From NCBI RefSeq assembly GCF_947623445.1, contig NC_135247.1, forward strand, positions 2,482,501 through 2,546,500: 64,000 bases of DNA. Reading direction: 5' to 3'. Under the pieces are notes generated by a model. That model was not told the DNA's origin, did no database searches, and saw nothing but the letters and a program-made list of their open reading frames with translations. A program made the position numbers and the translations under genes. The DNA is from Clavelina lepadiformis. Its lineage: Eukaryota > Chordata > Ascidiacea > Aplousobranchia > Clavelinidae. Below, one piece after another: positions 37,544 to 50,300 of the stretch; the stretch's first letter is position 1; each line of letters opens with the position of its first letter.

Positions 37544-40500
37544 TCAGAAAAACGTGTAAAATGTCCAATAGATGAAGTTGAAAAGTGCGAAAGCAGCCGG
37601 AAATCCAGCCCTGGCAACTTTATCAATTTTGATGACGTCTTCAATTTCTGGGGCTTTAATTGAAAAAAAAGGTTTTCTGGGGCGTGACGTAATTCCTCGA
37701 TGACGTTTACCAATAGAACTGCCCCTGTCATAAGTTTGTCGTCGCCGTTTACTGGCTTTGTCGGCGCGTGAACCTTTCCATTGTGAACCCTTAAATAATT
37801 ATTACGTCACTATTAGATGGAAAACGTATATGCGTAATCGAAGACTAACCAATCACTGTTATTATTGCAGACAAAACAATAACTAGTGAAAAAAATCTCA
37901 AATAAAATCTTTTTTAAATCAAGAAAAATATTTCATGTTTGTGCGGAAAGTGTTTTATCTGAACTTTACAAAACTTACACCAGAGTAACCAGATCCAACT
38001 ATTTTACGTCGCTTGGTAGAGTGGCCGCAACGGGCAAGCGGAGAATCAAAACTCTGCTTTGACGTGCAGCCAGAGTCCTGAAGCCCAGTTCCGTGATTAA
38101 GCTTGTGATTCGGTGTCTCTGCATCTTCATATTCGTCATCGTCTAAGGTCTCAACGCAAAAATCGGCGCTGTAATTTGCATTTTTTTTCTTTTCCTCAGC
38201 CTTAAAGCGAATTTAATCTGTCAGTTGTGTTTGCAGATTTTGTTTTAGCAAATTGCAGCTAAGGTACATACAACGACAAACTGCAAAGAATACAATACCT
38301 GTTACGGCCAAAGCGTCATGCGATAAATTTTGACCCCAGCAAGTTGTCAGACTCTTATGAGTTGTGTCTCACCTCAAAGGATTCTTTCATTTTTTGTCGA
38401 AGTTTTTTCTTTTTCATCCTTGCCAAGTTATTATGATAGCTGCAGTTGACCAGCGCGTATTCGAGGAGAGCTAAGAAGACGAAAACAAAGCAACAGAGCA
38501 AATAAACGTCCAATGCCTTAATGTCCGGGATCTTGGGCAATGATTGCCGCACGTTGGTACTAATCGTTGTGATTGTAAGGACGGTGGTGATCCCTGCAAC
38601 AGCACAAACATCGATTAAGATGACACGAAAGTTGAACTTGATAAGGAGATGGCAAAACAAAGTGAGATATTCTTCCTGAAGGGTATTCTCACTTCCGGAT
38701 CCTAAATTCCGGACCTGGATGAAGCTATCACTCATCTTAAGAAGAAACTGTAAAAACTTTACCCAAAGCGACACGAGCCGCGGTGGCTTCGTGGTTGATC
38801 CAAAATGATACCCAGCTGAGGATCGTGATGAGGGAACAAGGAAGATAAGTCTGCAGGACGAAAAATCCGATGTTGCGCTTCAGCTTAAAACTCAAGGACA
38901 CACGAGGGTAGGAACCTGGATGTCAAAAGTGATGAGCGCTCATGAAACTCTTGAAAGGTGACAAGAAGATAGGAAGACGCTTAGGAAGAATAAAAGTTTT
39001 AAAAATCCAGAGTCGCGTGTGATAAATCTTTGCATCCTACCTGTAGCGAAAGTCTGATTTTTAATGATAAGTTTCGAATCCATGACCTTGAACTGCGCAA
39101 GTTCCAAGTTGTTCACCCCTACAACTCCCTCCTCCATCATGTAGAAACTGATATCCTTTGTCGTGTAACCATCTGTGACAACGTAAAACAAAGCATGGAA
39201 ATGCTGCGTTTCAAATGCATCAATAGCGTCAAGTGTACATTAGACCATACAGCTTCGAATAAGAATCGAAAGTAATTAAAAACAATCCCGATTGACAGAT
39301 TGAGAGGATGTGAATGCATGGTTGGTTGCTTGCTTCCGGTTTGGCAACCCACTTCATTTGTCTTTGTTTGAAGTATAAGGTATAAATGGGCATTGACGCT
39401 GATTAAAATGATTTTTTTCGGCAAATTGCAAGCTAACAAAGTGCAATGAAAGGTTTCTGCTTAAGCAGTACAGGTCGACTGCCCAAGCTTAGCTTTTGTT
39501 CATCCTAATCGATATCATGATACAGAATTGCAGTTCGTCTGAATGCTCCGAGCTGAATTAATTTGCACCCTCTGCCAGGATAATCACAAATATAATGCGC
39601 CCTGAACTCTTTCTGGTGAAATTACTTATTGATCGAAGAATATTAAGCCTTTTCTACGATAACAATAATTACTCGGTAAATGTTTAATATTTTACGGAAC
39701 GTTCTTTTCCATCAACCGGTTATATAACGCTTGCGACATGCCTATTTAAAGTTGAATACAAAGCTGGAAAGAAATTCGTTTGACGGCATATTTCCGTTGG
39801 CATAACTTGTTTATGAAAGATGGTATATAGTTATTGCGTTCTGCATCAAGGACGTTAGCCAACACCCCTTAACTCATCGTAAATACTGTATACTGGTCAC
39901 CATGGTAGCTGTGTGGTTAACACTTTGCAAGAAAAAAACGGTTATAATTGGAAACTTACAACTTTCAATTTCCAAAGTACAATTTTGTTCATCCATGGGA
40001 TATCGACGAAGATTCATCATACAAGCAAGATCGGTAGTTACCCTTAAAAAAGTAGATTTTGGATAAGTTGTTGTTTAATAAGTTGTTAAATAAAATGTTT
40101 ATAGATTTAAGGTATTAGGAAAAAAACTCATGATTTGATGATAGAAACACTCGTTTTTTAAATAGATGAAATAAATCCCATTACCGTTTCGTCTAATACT
40201 TTAAATCCATAAAAGTATCCATGAAACTTCAACGACCCCGAACATGTTTCATATAATAATAATAAGAAATGTGATGTTGCAAGTAGTTATATTCACCTTA
40301 TTCCGTATAAAACCGTCCCGTCCGGCTCTATTCGAAGAAGCTTATTGCTCCTAGTCACAGTATGCAGATAGGACTTCTTGTCGTTCACGAAATATGTGTC
40401 CGGTACCTAGCAAAGTGGTAGGCCTACTTGTCAAAAGACGAAAGCTTGACTGAAAATTATGCAGAAAATCAAGTGAATAAATTGAATTCTTAAAATCTTA

Positions 40501-43500
40501 CAAATCTTTCGGTGAAATTTTCATTTCACTTTGACTGAAATCTACGACGTTTAAAAACGTTTCGGGAAAATTATTATCACAGATTTCTTTATAATTGTGA
40601 AAAGAGGTTTCCTGCAGTCCATTAAGTAAGGAGCAATTCCATTAACAGGCTTTATTTTGTCAGGAACCTGATTAGCGGAAAAATCCACGTCAGTTTTTCG
40701 CTAAAAATTACCGCAAAAACTGTTTATTCCAAAACGAAAACGCAACGAGAAATGTGAAGAACAAAAACAACCCGACAGGCAAAGAAAGAGAGTGGAGTGA
40801 CTTTGCCTGGATTTATAGCATTAAATTAGATATATATGACGACATGGGCTCAATAATACTGCGCTATACTTAGTTTCTTGCCGTTACCGCTCGCTTACCC
40901 ATATTTGGTCAACTACCCGGTTGTCCAAAGTCAAGTTAACGTTGATATTGTCGTGTTTGTACGCGAGCCTTTCGTCCTTCCACTTTTGTTGAAAATACAG
41001 AGTCAACGTGTAATCCTGGAATTAGAGAAACAACGAATTTATCCAGATGTACGGCAAACGATGTACGATGTCCAGACGTACGGATGTGGGTTTGGTAGCC
41101 TTATGCTAACCTACCATCTTATAGCACAATTGTATTATTGTTATCTTGCATGTTTTAAACTCTTGGGCTTTGCCACTTTTTTCCTGCTCGTTAACTGTTC
41201 GTGAGCATGTGTTTCATTGTGCTATAACTACAATGGTTAGCATCGTAACTTTCGCTCCGCACAGGAAATAGCGAAAAATAAACAATACAAAAAACTACGG
41301 GGAACAGTGTTTTTTTTATGATAGAGTTGCTTAAAGCGATTAGCTAAACCAAAAAAGCCAATTTAGATTCGCTTTGGGAAACACGCCGTATGCTTAATTG
41401 AAATACCTTGATGCAAATTAACAAAAAACGTTTCCGTACTTTTTTCAAAAAAGTGTTTGCAAATACTGACATATAAGTACTGAATATTTATTAAGCTATG
41501 TATATGGTTACTGAGGATCTGTATAAAATTTGTTCTGACAGCTTGTCAAATGCTATATTTACAATGATAAAACCACTTCTTAAAAATTTGATGTTGCCAT
41601 TCCAAGCGAAATTGAACAATTAAATCTATTAACTATAGATAAAGCTTGTATAAATAATCGGTGAGTTGTAACAAAAAATTTACAGCAACTCACAGGTTGC
41701 AATCCAGCATAGGCCAACATGAAGAAATGATAATATTATTTTGTTAAATCTTTAAAATGTTGGATACTTTTTGAACGGCGTTAGTAATGACATTTTAGAA
41801 ATGTATTTTTAACAAGTATACATATACGTAATATCCATCTATGAAGAAATACCTGTGATTGTCGATAAAAACGACGCCGAAAAGTGTTCATTTTAAACGA
41901 CGAGGTTGAGAAAAAAGCTAATATTTATTTATGTTCTGTGTCTGGACATTTGTAAGCTTGTGTGTGAGATGTTATCACAAATTGTTGAAAAATGAAGGAA
42001 CATCAACAGTTTGGTTCAAAACATCAAATTGTTCTCTGAGGTAAGCACATAGCATAGATAGCACACATATAGTTTCGAAAACGGAGTTAACCGAAAAGAC
42101 GTGTCAAATTTTAAATAATTTTTACAAAATCTTAAAAACCTTACCATGTTAACTTCTGAAACGCTATCGATGCTGGCAACTTGGATGCTTATCCCCACGT
42201 GTAATGGCCCAGCTGAAATAAAAATACAACCATAATATTGCAAGAATGTCTAGATCTATAGACGATAGGTAAGTTTCATAGTTTTTATTTGAAGTGAATT
42301 GCTGTTATAGTACAAATGTTTAAACCTGGATTTGCTGTAAATGTAGGAATTCAGTAGGGGTTAAGAGAAAGTTGATTTACAAAAACTATGAGTTGAAACA
42401 TACCACCGTACTGCGGTCGAAGTCTAATGTCATAACCATCAGTTAGCAAGCTGTCCAATTTATGCTTTATTCTGTCCTGTAAATCTCTCGTCCCACTGTG
42501 CTTGGTTTGAACGCTGCAAAAACATTATATCTGATGGTTCAAACCTTTCCAAAGCAACCAATTAATCCGTTTCAAACGCGCGTTATAGGCGCGCATGCGA
42601 AAATCAATAAACGCTATCTGCGATAAGTTGTTTAAAAATGTCGTTCCTACTCACGTTAGTGAAAGTGACGTCACGATGATCAGCAAAATAAAATGACTCA
42701 TTTTCAAGATACGAGCAAACTCGGTCAAATTCACTGCTTTATCAAGTTCAAATTAATGTGCTTAATGAAGTATTATAAGTAATATATAAAGTAATAGTAA
42801 TATATACGTAATAATAAGTAATTTATACGTAATATGTACGTAAAAATAAGTAATATATACCCGAACAGGTATGCGAATAATAATTTAAGCAACAACCACC
42901 TTAATATAGCAAATGTAATTTTTCCTTATACACCTTTTCAGTTACTGTTTATTCTATTATACTTAGATTTTCTAAAAGCTTTTCCTGTTGTCAAAATAAT
43001 AAGCACCGTTACTTTTGTTCAACAATCTTCAAATCTGAAGTTTTACGAAAGTACAAAACTCCTTTGCCAAAATAAGTCGTAGCAGGCTTCCTGGAAGGCT
43101 CGCATAACAAAGCAGAATTATGTGAAATTTGTTTCATCACAGCAGATATCAACATTTCTCAATAAATGCCAGAATCTTCGGTCGCCATCAGGCAACCAGA
43201 AATTACTCGGATTTCTTGGATTGTTTTGACATGTCTCATGAGTCGATAGAAGACAATTTTTTGACGTTCATGTGCAGAATTTGTGTTTCTGTAGCGTCGT
43301 CTGTGGTTTACATATGTACTTTTCTGTTTGCTGAATATTTCTCAAAAACGATCCCTATTTTTATGTGACATCTTTAGTATTCCTAGCAGTTTTTGCGATA
43401 AATAAGTCTGGTCTAAATTTATTTGCCGGATTTTTGAAACAAAGTTAAAGACAAAATTTGTCGTACCTGTTGATATTTCTATATTCTAGAGTTACTTAAA

Positions 43501-43744
43501 ATGACTTTCAACATTGCGTTAATTTTTTGAACTCTATTACATATTGGCAAAGAGTTGGCGAGTTGTAATTCTGACTTACATGCGTTTCCTTATCCTGACT
43601 TATATCACTGCAGCTATCTCGAAGCGGTGGTAAGCTGGAAAAGTCTGTCCAGATCAGAACTAAGACAATTTCAAGGAGAGAAAGTTTCTCCATCGAAGCA
43701 AGCAAAAAAGCAGATGGCAACATTGTAATATTGGAATTAGACAT
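37544..43744 (-). CDS. GABRB: GABA-A receptor beta-like subunit (ligand-gated chloride channel)
   Basis: Exons (complement): 43580-43744 (signal peptide), 42404-42513, 42145-42212, 40899-41015, 40297-40406, 39960-40042, 39041-39172, 38763-38915, 38373-38593, 37981-38200, 37544-37647. From 42513 on, all phases match (438 aa). Exon 1 ends in phase 0 but the next exon needs two incoming bases, so a small exon between 42514 and 43579 is missing or the first border is wrong. Beta signatures: [38 protein letters not shown] (loop A), Cys-loop [24 protein letters not shown] (loop B), [13 protein letters not shown] (loop C), [19 protein letters not shown] (M2), [13 protein letters not shown], and M4 ending [15 protein letters not shown]. 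Beta subunits give the principal GABA-binding face. M2 has the usual Thr at 6' and Ser at 15' (as in beta1). The 68-, 83- and 153-bp exons equal those I recall for vertebrate GABA-A genes; their 221-bp exon is split here. Start could instead be Met 43693. Confidence 0.94.
42768..42860. repeat. AT-rich low-complexity block
   Basis: Degenerate reiteration of AAGTAATATATA and TACGTAATA units, inside the beta-like gene between the recognised exons at 42513 and 43580. Confidence 0.7.
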
Positions 43745-44330
43745 GATGAACAACCTAACCTCCTGACATTGTCATTCTAATAACTCTGCATCGATGGTTT
43801 GAGATTATCGATCTCCGATTTTGGAGCCATCGCTGCAAAAATAGCACGAGTTCATTCCCGTCTTTCTTCTCCGTTTCTCTCTTTAACAACCCGCCACGTA
43901 TTCCTTAGAACTTCGACAACAGAGAATTAAAGACTATCCAAGACTTGAAGGTATTAGCGTGTAAGACATTGAAATTAGACGCGAAACGAACTTGGAAAGG
44001 AACTTTGGTAACCACTTGGCAATCGACAGATTCTTTCCAATATCTTTATAAAGATACGAAAGTCGGAACGATTGAAAATTTATGTCAGTTATGGAAAATA
44101 AAACAGCGTGAGATAGAGTTAGAATTTGTCAGTAGCAACTGTAGTGGTATAGTTGCAAAAAACAAACTACTAAAGTACAGGATAAGGTCTATTGCATAAA
44201 TCTCCATTTGTCAGCTATTTAGGGCTCATGATTCATGATTAACATCTACAGTAAAATTACATAAATTATTGGAAAAAGGTCTAAAATGTTGTTTTCAAAC
44301 TTCAACGTTATAATTTTCTATTTCAGAGGA
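43745..44330. promoter_or_regulatory. Shared head-to-head promoter region of the GABA-A beta-like and alpha-like genes
   Basis: Only 586 bp separate the two divergent start codons. The interval contains the alpha-gene 5' acceptor (44325-44326) and no supported coding exon; an 84-codon plus-strand frame at 43945-44199 has no domain. A CT-rich stretch (about 43858-43885) is present but no TATA box is convincing. Transcription of both genes probably starts inside or close to this interval, although a distant 5' exon for either gene cannot be excluded. Confidence 0.6.
44325..44326 (+). promoter_or_regulatory. 3' splice acceptor 4 nt before the GABA-A alpha-like ATG (cis 5'UTR intron or trans-splice site)
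   Basis: TTTTCTATTTCAG is followed by AGGA and the ATG at 44331. The pyrimidine tract is good. This is the third start codon in the window placed exactly 4 nt after an acceptor. Confidence 0.65.
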
Positions 44331-47300
44331 ATGGCGTGGCGTGTTTGTAGTGTCAGATTTGTCGTTGTGTGGCTTATGCTGATGTGGCATCTGGAGGCGA
44401 GAAACGTCGAACCTGAATCATACAAGTAAGTGAACTCATGGAGATGTTTTTAATTTTATTATTCGCACCTTATTGTAAACCAATTCGCTGCAGGTATAGT
44501 ATCTCTTGAATAAATACGTAAAAATATCTCTTTGCTGTAGAAACAGCTCATTAGATTTATTAGCCTATTGCGTTAAGATGAAACTTCCATTAGGTTACGT
44601 CTGATAAACGAAATCGGCAAATATAGGTTACTTTCCAACTTATAAATAATTCAACCACAAAAACTATGTGAAACATCAGTGACAGAGTAAACTTACTTAA
44701 AAGTTATACAGGCCTATTATACCGATCAATTCGTACCGACGTTCTGAAGTTGCAACGCATTGAAATAAGATAAGTAGTAATAATGAATTTTTGATGAAGC
44801 ATGTTTTTACCAAGAAAGTCGAAAGAAAAAATTCAACTTGAGAGCCTTGCACCGAAATTTCTAACGTTCAAGAACCCTTTAAGTAATCTCATTAAAAAGT
44901 AAGGAACAAGAAGAATAAACAGCATTATGCGAGGTACCGGTCAAGAATATTTCCTTGCTTTATCCGTTTTCGCGCCAAGTCAGATCAAACAAACATCTAA
45001 AAGAAAGCTCAACTATCATTCCCCAACGATCAACAGTCTGTGCATGTTTGCCCAAAAGCTTCTTGTACCCTGTCGGGTAAATTTTAATTCTTCGCTGATT
45101 ACTGTGATTACCAAAATTGATTTTTCTGAGGATCGAAGCTCTTGGCCGCTATAGATAAGCGCTTCAGCGGATCAGCGGAGACAGACATCTCCAGGGGAAT
45201 CAAGGCAAAACCACGCTACCGTTGTCCGTTTAATAATACCAACACAACTTATTCGCCTTGAAAACGAACCGCTATAGGCTTTCCGGAAAGCGAAGTAATT
45301 ATTGCAAATCAATTTCATGGCTTAAGGTGAGCTTTATACCTTCGAGAAAACAGACGATCCTACTTCTGTTTAATACGACTTGCTGGTCATGCGCTCAGAA
45401 CTAATTGTGCCTCCTGTGAGGCTAAAACCAAACAGATAAATCCTGTAGGAATTGCATTGTATGTTTTAAAATCCTAGTATGCTTGGGTGCACTAACAGCA
45501 TTTGATTGTAATTAATAAATAGTTAATCGACCTTAAGCGTACAGTATACTGCAGCCATCATCTTTATTGGCGTAAGGTCAAAGGATTTATGAAAACAATT
45601 TGATTTTTCTCAGTTACCATTAAATTATATCATTTATTTTAAAAATGGTTTTTATTTCTAGAGCAATGTCAATAAACAATGATCATTCAGGTTGCTTTCT
45701 GCATAACTCTAACGATCACATACACTCTGAGTTTAATTGTTCCTTTATTTGTATTTACTAGCTGGTATACAAATAAAGATATTATGGGTACTATTTCACT
45801 ATTTGCGTTACATTTTCAGTCCACCAAGGCAGACCACACGTCACCATAGACGGGACACAAGTGATGAAACAAACAAGGACCCTCCTAAGCATTGCCACGG
45901 CATCTGTCCACAACATATATCCGCTACACTGGACAGTTTTCTGTCCGATTATGACAACAGAATAAGGCCAGGCTTTGGAGGTTGGTCATGTGATCAATGA
46001 TAGCGGCACCACAATCATAACAGCATTATAAATTTTGCCTTGCTTTTTTTGCAGAGGGGCCAACAAAAGTTCAAAGCTACTACTACGTCACCGGATTTGG
46101 GCCGGCTTCTGAACAAGACATGGAATATACGCTGGATATGTTTTTTAGGCAAAGGCAGGTTTGCAAATTAGTTCGTTGAATTCGAGTAGTTATTGCTGCA
46201 GACAAATGGTACACTTTGTAGCTTCTAAAGCTTTAAGTTATTCTTTCTTGTTGCTTTCGTTTGTAATTGGAATATATTTAGTATGAAAGCAAACCACATT
46301 AGGTTCCAATAGTTATAACTATATTGAAGTTAAATTATCACAAGTTTATTGTATCACAATTTTTCATATACATATAATTAACTGCAGAACGTTTTCAGTA
46401 CATGTAATTATCAAACAAACAAAAGTATTTTCCAATTAACAGTAACTTACATATAGACTTACATAAAACATACAAGTTACTATTGAAAGTTTTTATGAAA
46501 AACAATATATCTAATATATCACAAATAAGAATAAAGACCTTTAATTAGAACATTTTAATTGATGTCGCGGAAGTTAAAATTACTTAAACTTCGGATAGAA
46601 ATTGTCAAAGAGCGCAAACATTTATTCGTCGTTAATTATTTTATTAATTGTCCAAACTTTTTATAAAATGGAGATTGAATTTGCTTTATAACTACACTGA
46701 GCAAAACTATAGTTACCCAAGGAATCAACGACCGTGCTTGTTCTTTAAAATAAATTTTAATCGCCATCAAAGATTCATGAAATTAAAGTTGGTGGAAATA
46801 TTGTTTAGATAGAAAATTCGATAATTAACTCTAAAATCTAATTACTGTTTCAAGTAGGAATCGATTGCACGTGAGAGACCATGCTTTTGGCAAAAGAGTT
46901 TTGCGAAGTTATTCGTCAATAGCCTACTATTAGGTCCAAAAGCTTACTTGGTCTAATATTTTATTTATATTTTGGGCCACATCTAACTTTTTAACATAGT
47001 AACTAAAGATTACAAGTTCACAATTGTGTAATATACAGTACACTGAAAAAACTGTGAGGTCATAATAGGCTGTAGGACATATAAGTTATGGTATCCCTAA
47101 GGACGAGTACATTCACTCATCTTCCAAGAAAATAAGCAAAGTTCGGGATAAAGCAATATTTGGCACAAACCCTAACCAGGAAATTAACAGTTGAAAGATG
47201 CTATGGCTTGACTATATGAAAGACATGCAGCAAGCGATGTTATGCCACCAACTGTTTTTGTATCAATTAACAGGTGGAGGGATGAGAGATTGGCATTCGC

Positions 47301-50300
47301 AAGTAACAGCACTCAGAACATAAATGAACTTGTGCTGAACAGCAAGATGGTGGAAAGTGTATGGACGCCTGATAGCTTTTTCCGTAACGGAAAAAAGTCG
47401 ATAGCTCATAACACGACCGTCCCTAATCGTCTACTTCGAATTGACCCCAAAGGAAACATTCTCTATACTATGCGGTTTGACATTGTGCTTTCTCCAGCTT
47501 TGACAATTGGCGAAAACATATTTCGAAAATTGCTGTGTTTTAATATTTTTCTCGCTTGATTATGTTAACTGTTTTTTCCGACATTAAAACATTATGAGCA
47601 CGACCTAATTCATCGTAGTAAATCATTGTACAGCCGGCAATCATTATGCTACGGCTAATGTATCGATTCTATAAAATAAGAGTTTAATCGTCTGTGCGGT
47701 ATTTAAGTCCCATTACGATTAACGTTATACGATATATGAGTGACGTCATATAGCTCGAGGTCGACTTAACCTGAGATGCTACATTGTGGAAATAACAATG
47801 AGATCTTATTTCCAGATTAACGGTCAAAGCCAAATGTCCGATGCTCCTCAACGACTTTCCAATGGATGTGCACACATGTGCCTTGTTGTTCAGCAGCTAC
47901 GGTTACACAAAGGTAGAATAAGATCAAGATATTTTGTGCTGTTTTTACCAACGAAATACGATGGAAGTCAACGATATTGACCGATTTTTTTACAAGTAAA
48001 ACGCTTTAATTTTATGCCTCGACGTCAAACGAGTTATAAAACAGTGTGAGGAATGACAGAAAGAACAGCCTAAAAGAATAAGCATACGCAAAGACATAAT
48101 TTGTATTTTTTTTTAAAGGACGAAGTGGAATTTTTCTGGTACTCTGAAAACGGCGCACAGCCTGTTGATTGTCCCCAATCGTCGTCAAGACTCAACCAGT
48201 TTGAGTTAATCAACTACACGTGGTCATCCTACGTACTTCACACTGTGTCTGGTTAGTGGCAATGACGTATTACTACCGTGACGTAAAATATTTTCGACGT
48301 TACTAGTCCAACAAAAAAATTGATTTTAGCAATCTAATGCGATTTGAAAACAATTTTTAGGCGATTATTCTGTTTTGGAGACAAAATTTCACTTGAGGAG
48401 GCAAATGGGTTATTACGTCATCCAGGCGTACCTTCCATGTGTTCTTATAGTTATTTTGTCCCAGGTGAGATTGCTTACACATTGACCCTGACTGACCCTG
48501 TTTGCTATCACAATTCCCCGGACGTTTTTAAACAAAGTTTGTTTACGTTTGCTCGTTTAAGTTTTTGAAAGCATGCATCGCTTCCCTAATTAAATTAATA
48601 ATGTTTTGGTGCAAATAATTTTGGTGCATCATTAAAAAATCAAAAAGTTTCGTTTGGCGCTCACTTCACGGTTCACTGAATAAAGGAATTGTAATAAGGT
48701 TGAAATGAGATTTGCCTTCTAAAACATGGTAGACTCTTGTCTTAATAGCCTACACACCTGCTTTTAATGTCTGTGTATTTTTGACCAGATTTCTTTTTGG
48801 ATCAATAAAGAGGCCGTGCCGGCCCGGACTGTATCAGGTGAGCATACAATTGAGCTTAACTTAAAATCCTTTTTTATTTTCAAGTTCTTGGTAGTGAAAA
48901 TACCTTTTGAAAAGCGGGGTGCTTTATAGTTTTTTCAGTTTTAAAATCTGGATAACCATTGTAGCCATCATTTTGGACACGTTTTTTGCCTTGTCTGGTT
49001 TACTTTGATGTCTTGACTTTGACGTGCAAAGTAATATTGTTATTCTGCGAAGGTATAATGACGGTTCTCAGCCTGACGACACTGAGCATCAGCACACGTC
49101 AATCCCTGCCCAAAGTGGCCTACGCCACCGCTTTAGACTGGTACATGGCTGTCTGTTTTGGCTTCTGCTTTTTCGCGCTGATCGAATTCGCAACTGGTGA
49201 GTTCTGGCGGTGTTTTGTGTAACGCTAAATAACGTAGATGATTAATTAGTCTAAGAATCACGGAGGTGTCGGGTAGTTGCACGATATTAGAGTCTTTTTC
49301 CTCTTTCTGATAACAATCCTTGCATGGCTTAAACTCGGCAGCGGTTTCTCGTTGCTCAAGCCCCGTTTATTTCATCGTCTCTAACCGATCCGCAATAGAA
49401 GCAATTTACTCTGCTAGTGTTTCCCTTCAGCAGGACTGAACTGATATCTTGAATGATTCTATTAACCCAAATTTTTGTTGCAGTGAATTACTTCCATCTT
49501 AAATTTCAAAAGCCAAACGCAAACCCTAAAGAAGCCGAGAATGAAAAACTTGCAAGAAATATCTCCTTCTCGTGCTCCGCTCTGAGGAAAAGGTAAAGCA
49601 AACATTGCAAAATTATTCTTTAGATGAATCACGGTCGGTCGACAATGTCCAAGTTTTACAAATATTGTTTACATTACCCAACTGCATTAACTAAAATGAG
49701 TAGGGCTACAACAAGTAAGCGTTAGTTGAAAAGCTAAAAGCGAGAGCTAAAGAGCAAATATCTAAGGGGGCAAGTATGACGAAAGTGGCGGCGATTAAAA
49801 CGTCACATTTTGAAAGAAACAAAAGCAACGATTGGCGCTTGAATCAAATATAGACGTGGATGCTGAATACATCTTATTAATCTGTGCGTTTGGAATAAAC
49901 ACGATCTCGCATGTAGGTGATCGCAGTTGCAAAAGATGTTTATTTACGGCATAGGTATGCCATAGGTAACAGTACAAGTACAATCCCAAGAAATTTATTC
50001 TACTTGTCCCTTTCTATAAGGCGCACGTTATCTCGTGAAATGCAGATTTTTCATTTACAGGATCTTTGAAATTCGTCGCGGTGAAGGCGCTTTCCAAGTT
50101 AACTTGAACGACCTTTTCAGGATGGCGTCTGGTCTGCCCTTCGAGAAAGAACGTGGATACAAATATTACGCAAGGAGTGCTTTAAGCTACGTTCTACCAA
50201 GTAAGTTTCACACCAAAACCTTAAGATAGTAAAAATTGTTAAAACAGGTTAAACAAAAAAGTTAGCCAACGAAAGTGGAAAACCGATGATTTTAAATGCG

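Noticed and set aside
40878-41204. 108-codon plus-strand open frame
   Set aside because: Antisense to the beta-like exon 40899-41015.
43945-44199. 84-codon plus-strand frame in the GABA-A intergenic interval
   Set aside because: No domain and it lies in the promoter region upstream of the acceptor used by the alpha-like gene.
46155-46158. GT donor at 46159 for the third exon of the alpha-like gene
   Set aside because: It would add four bases, shift the frame and give an immediate stop after the junction.
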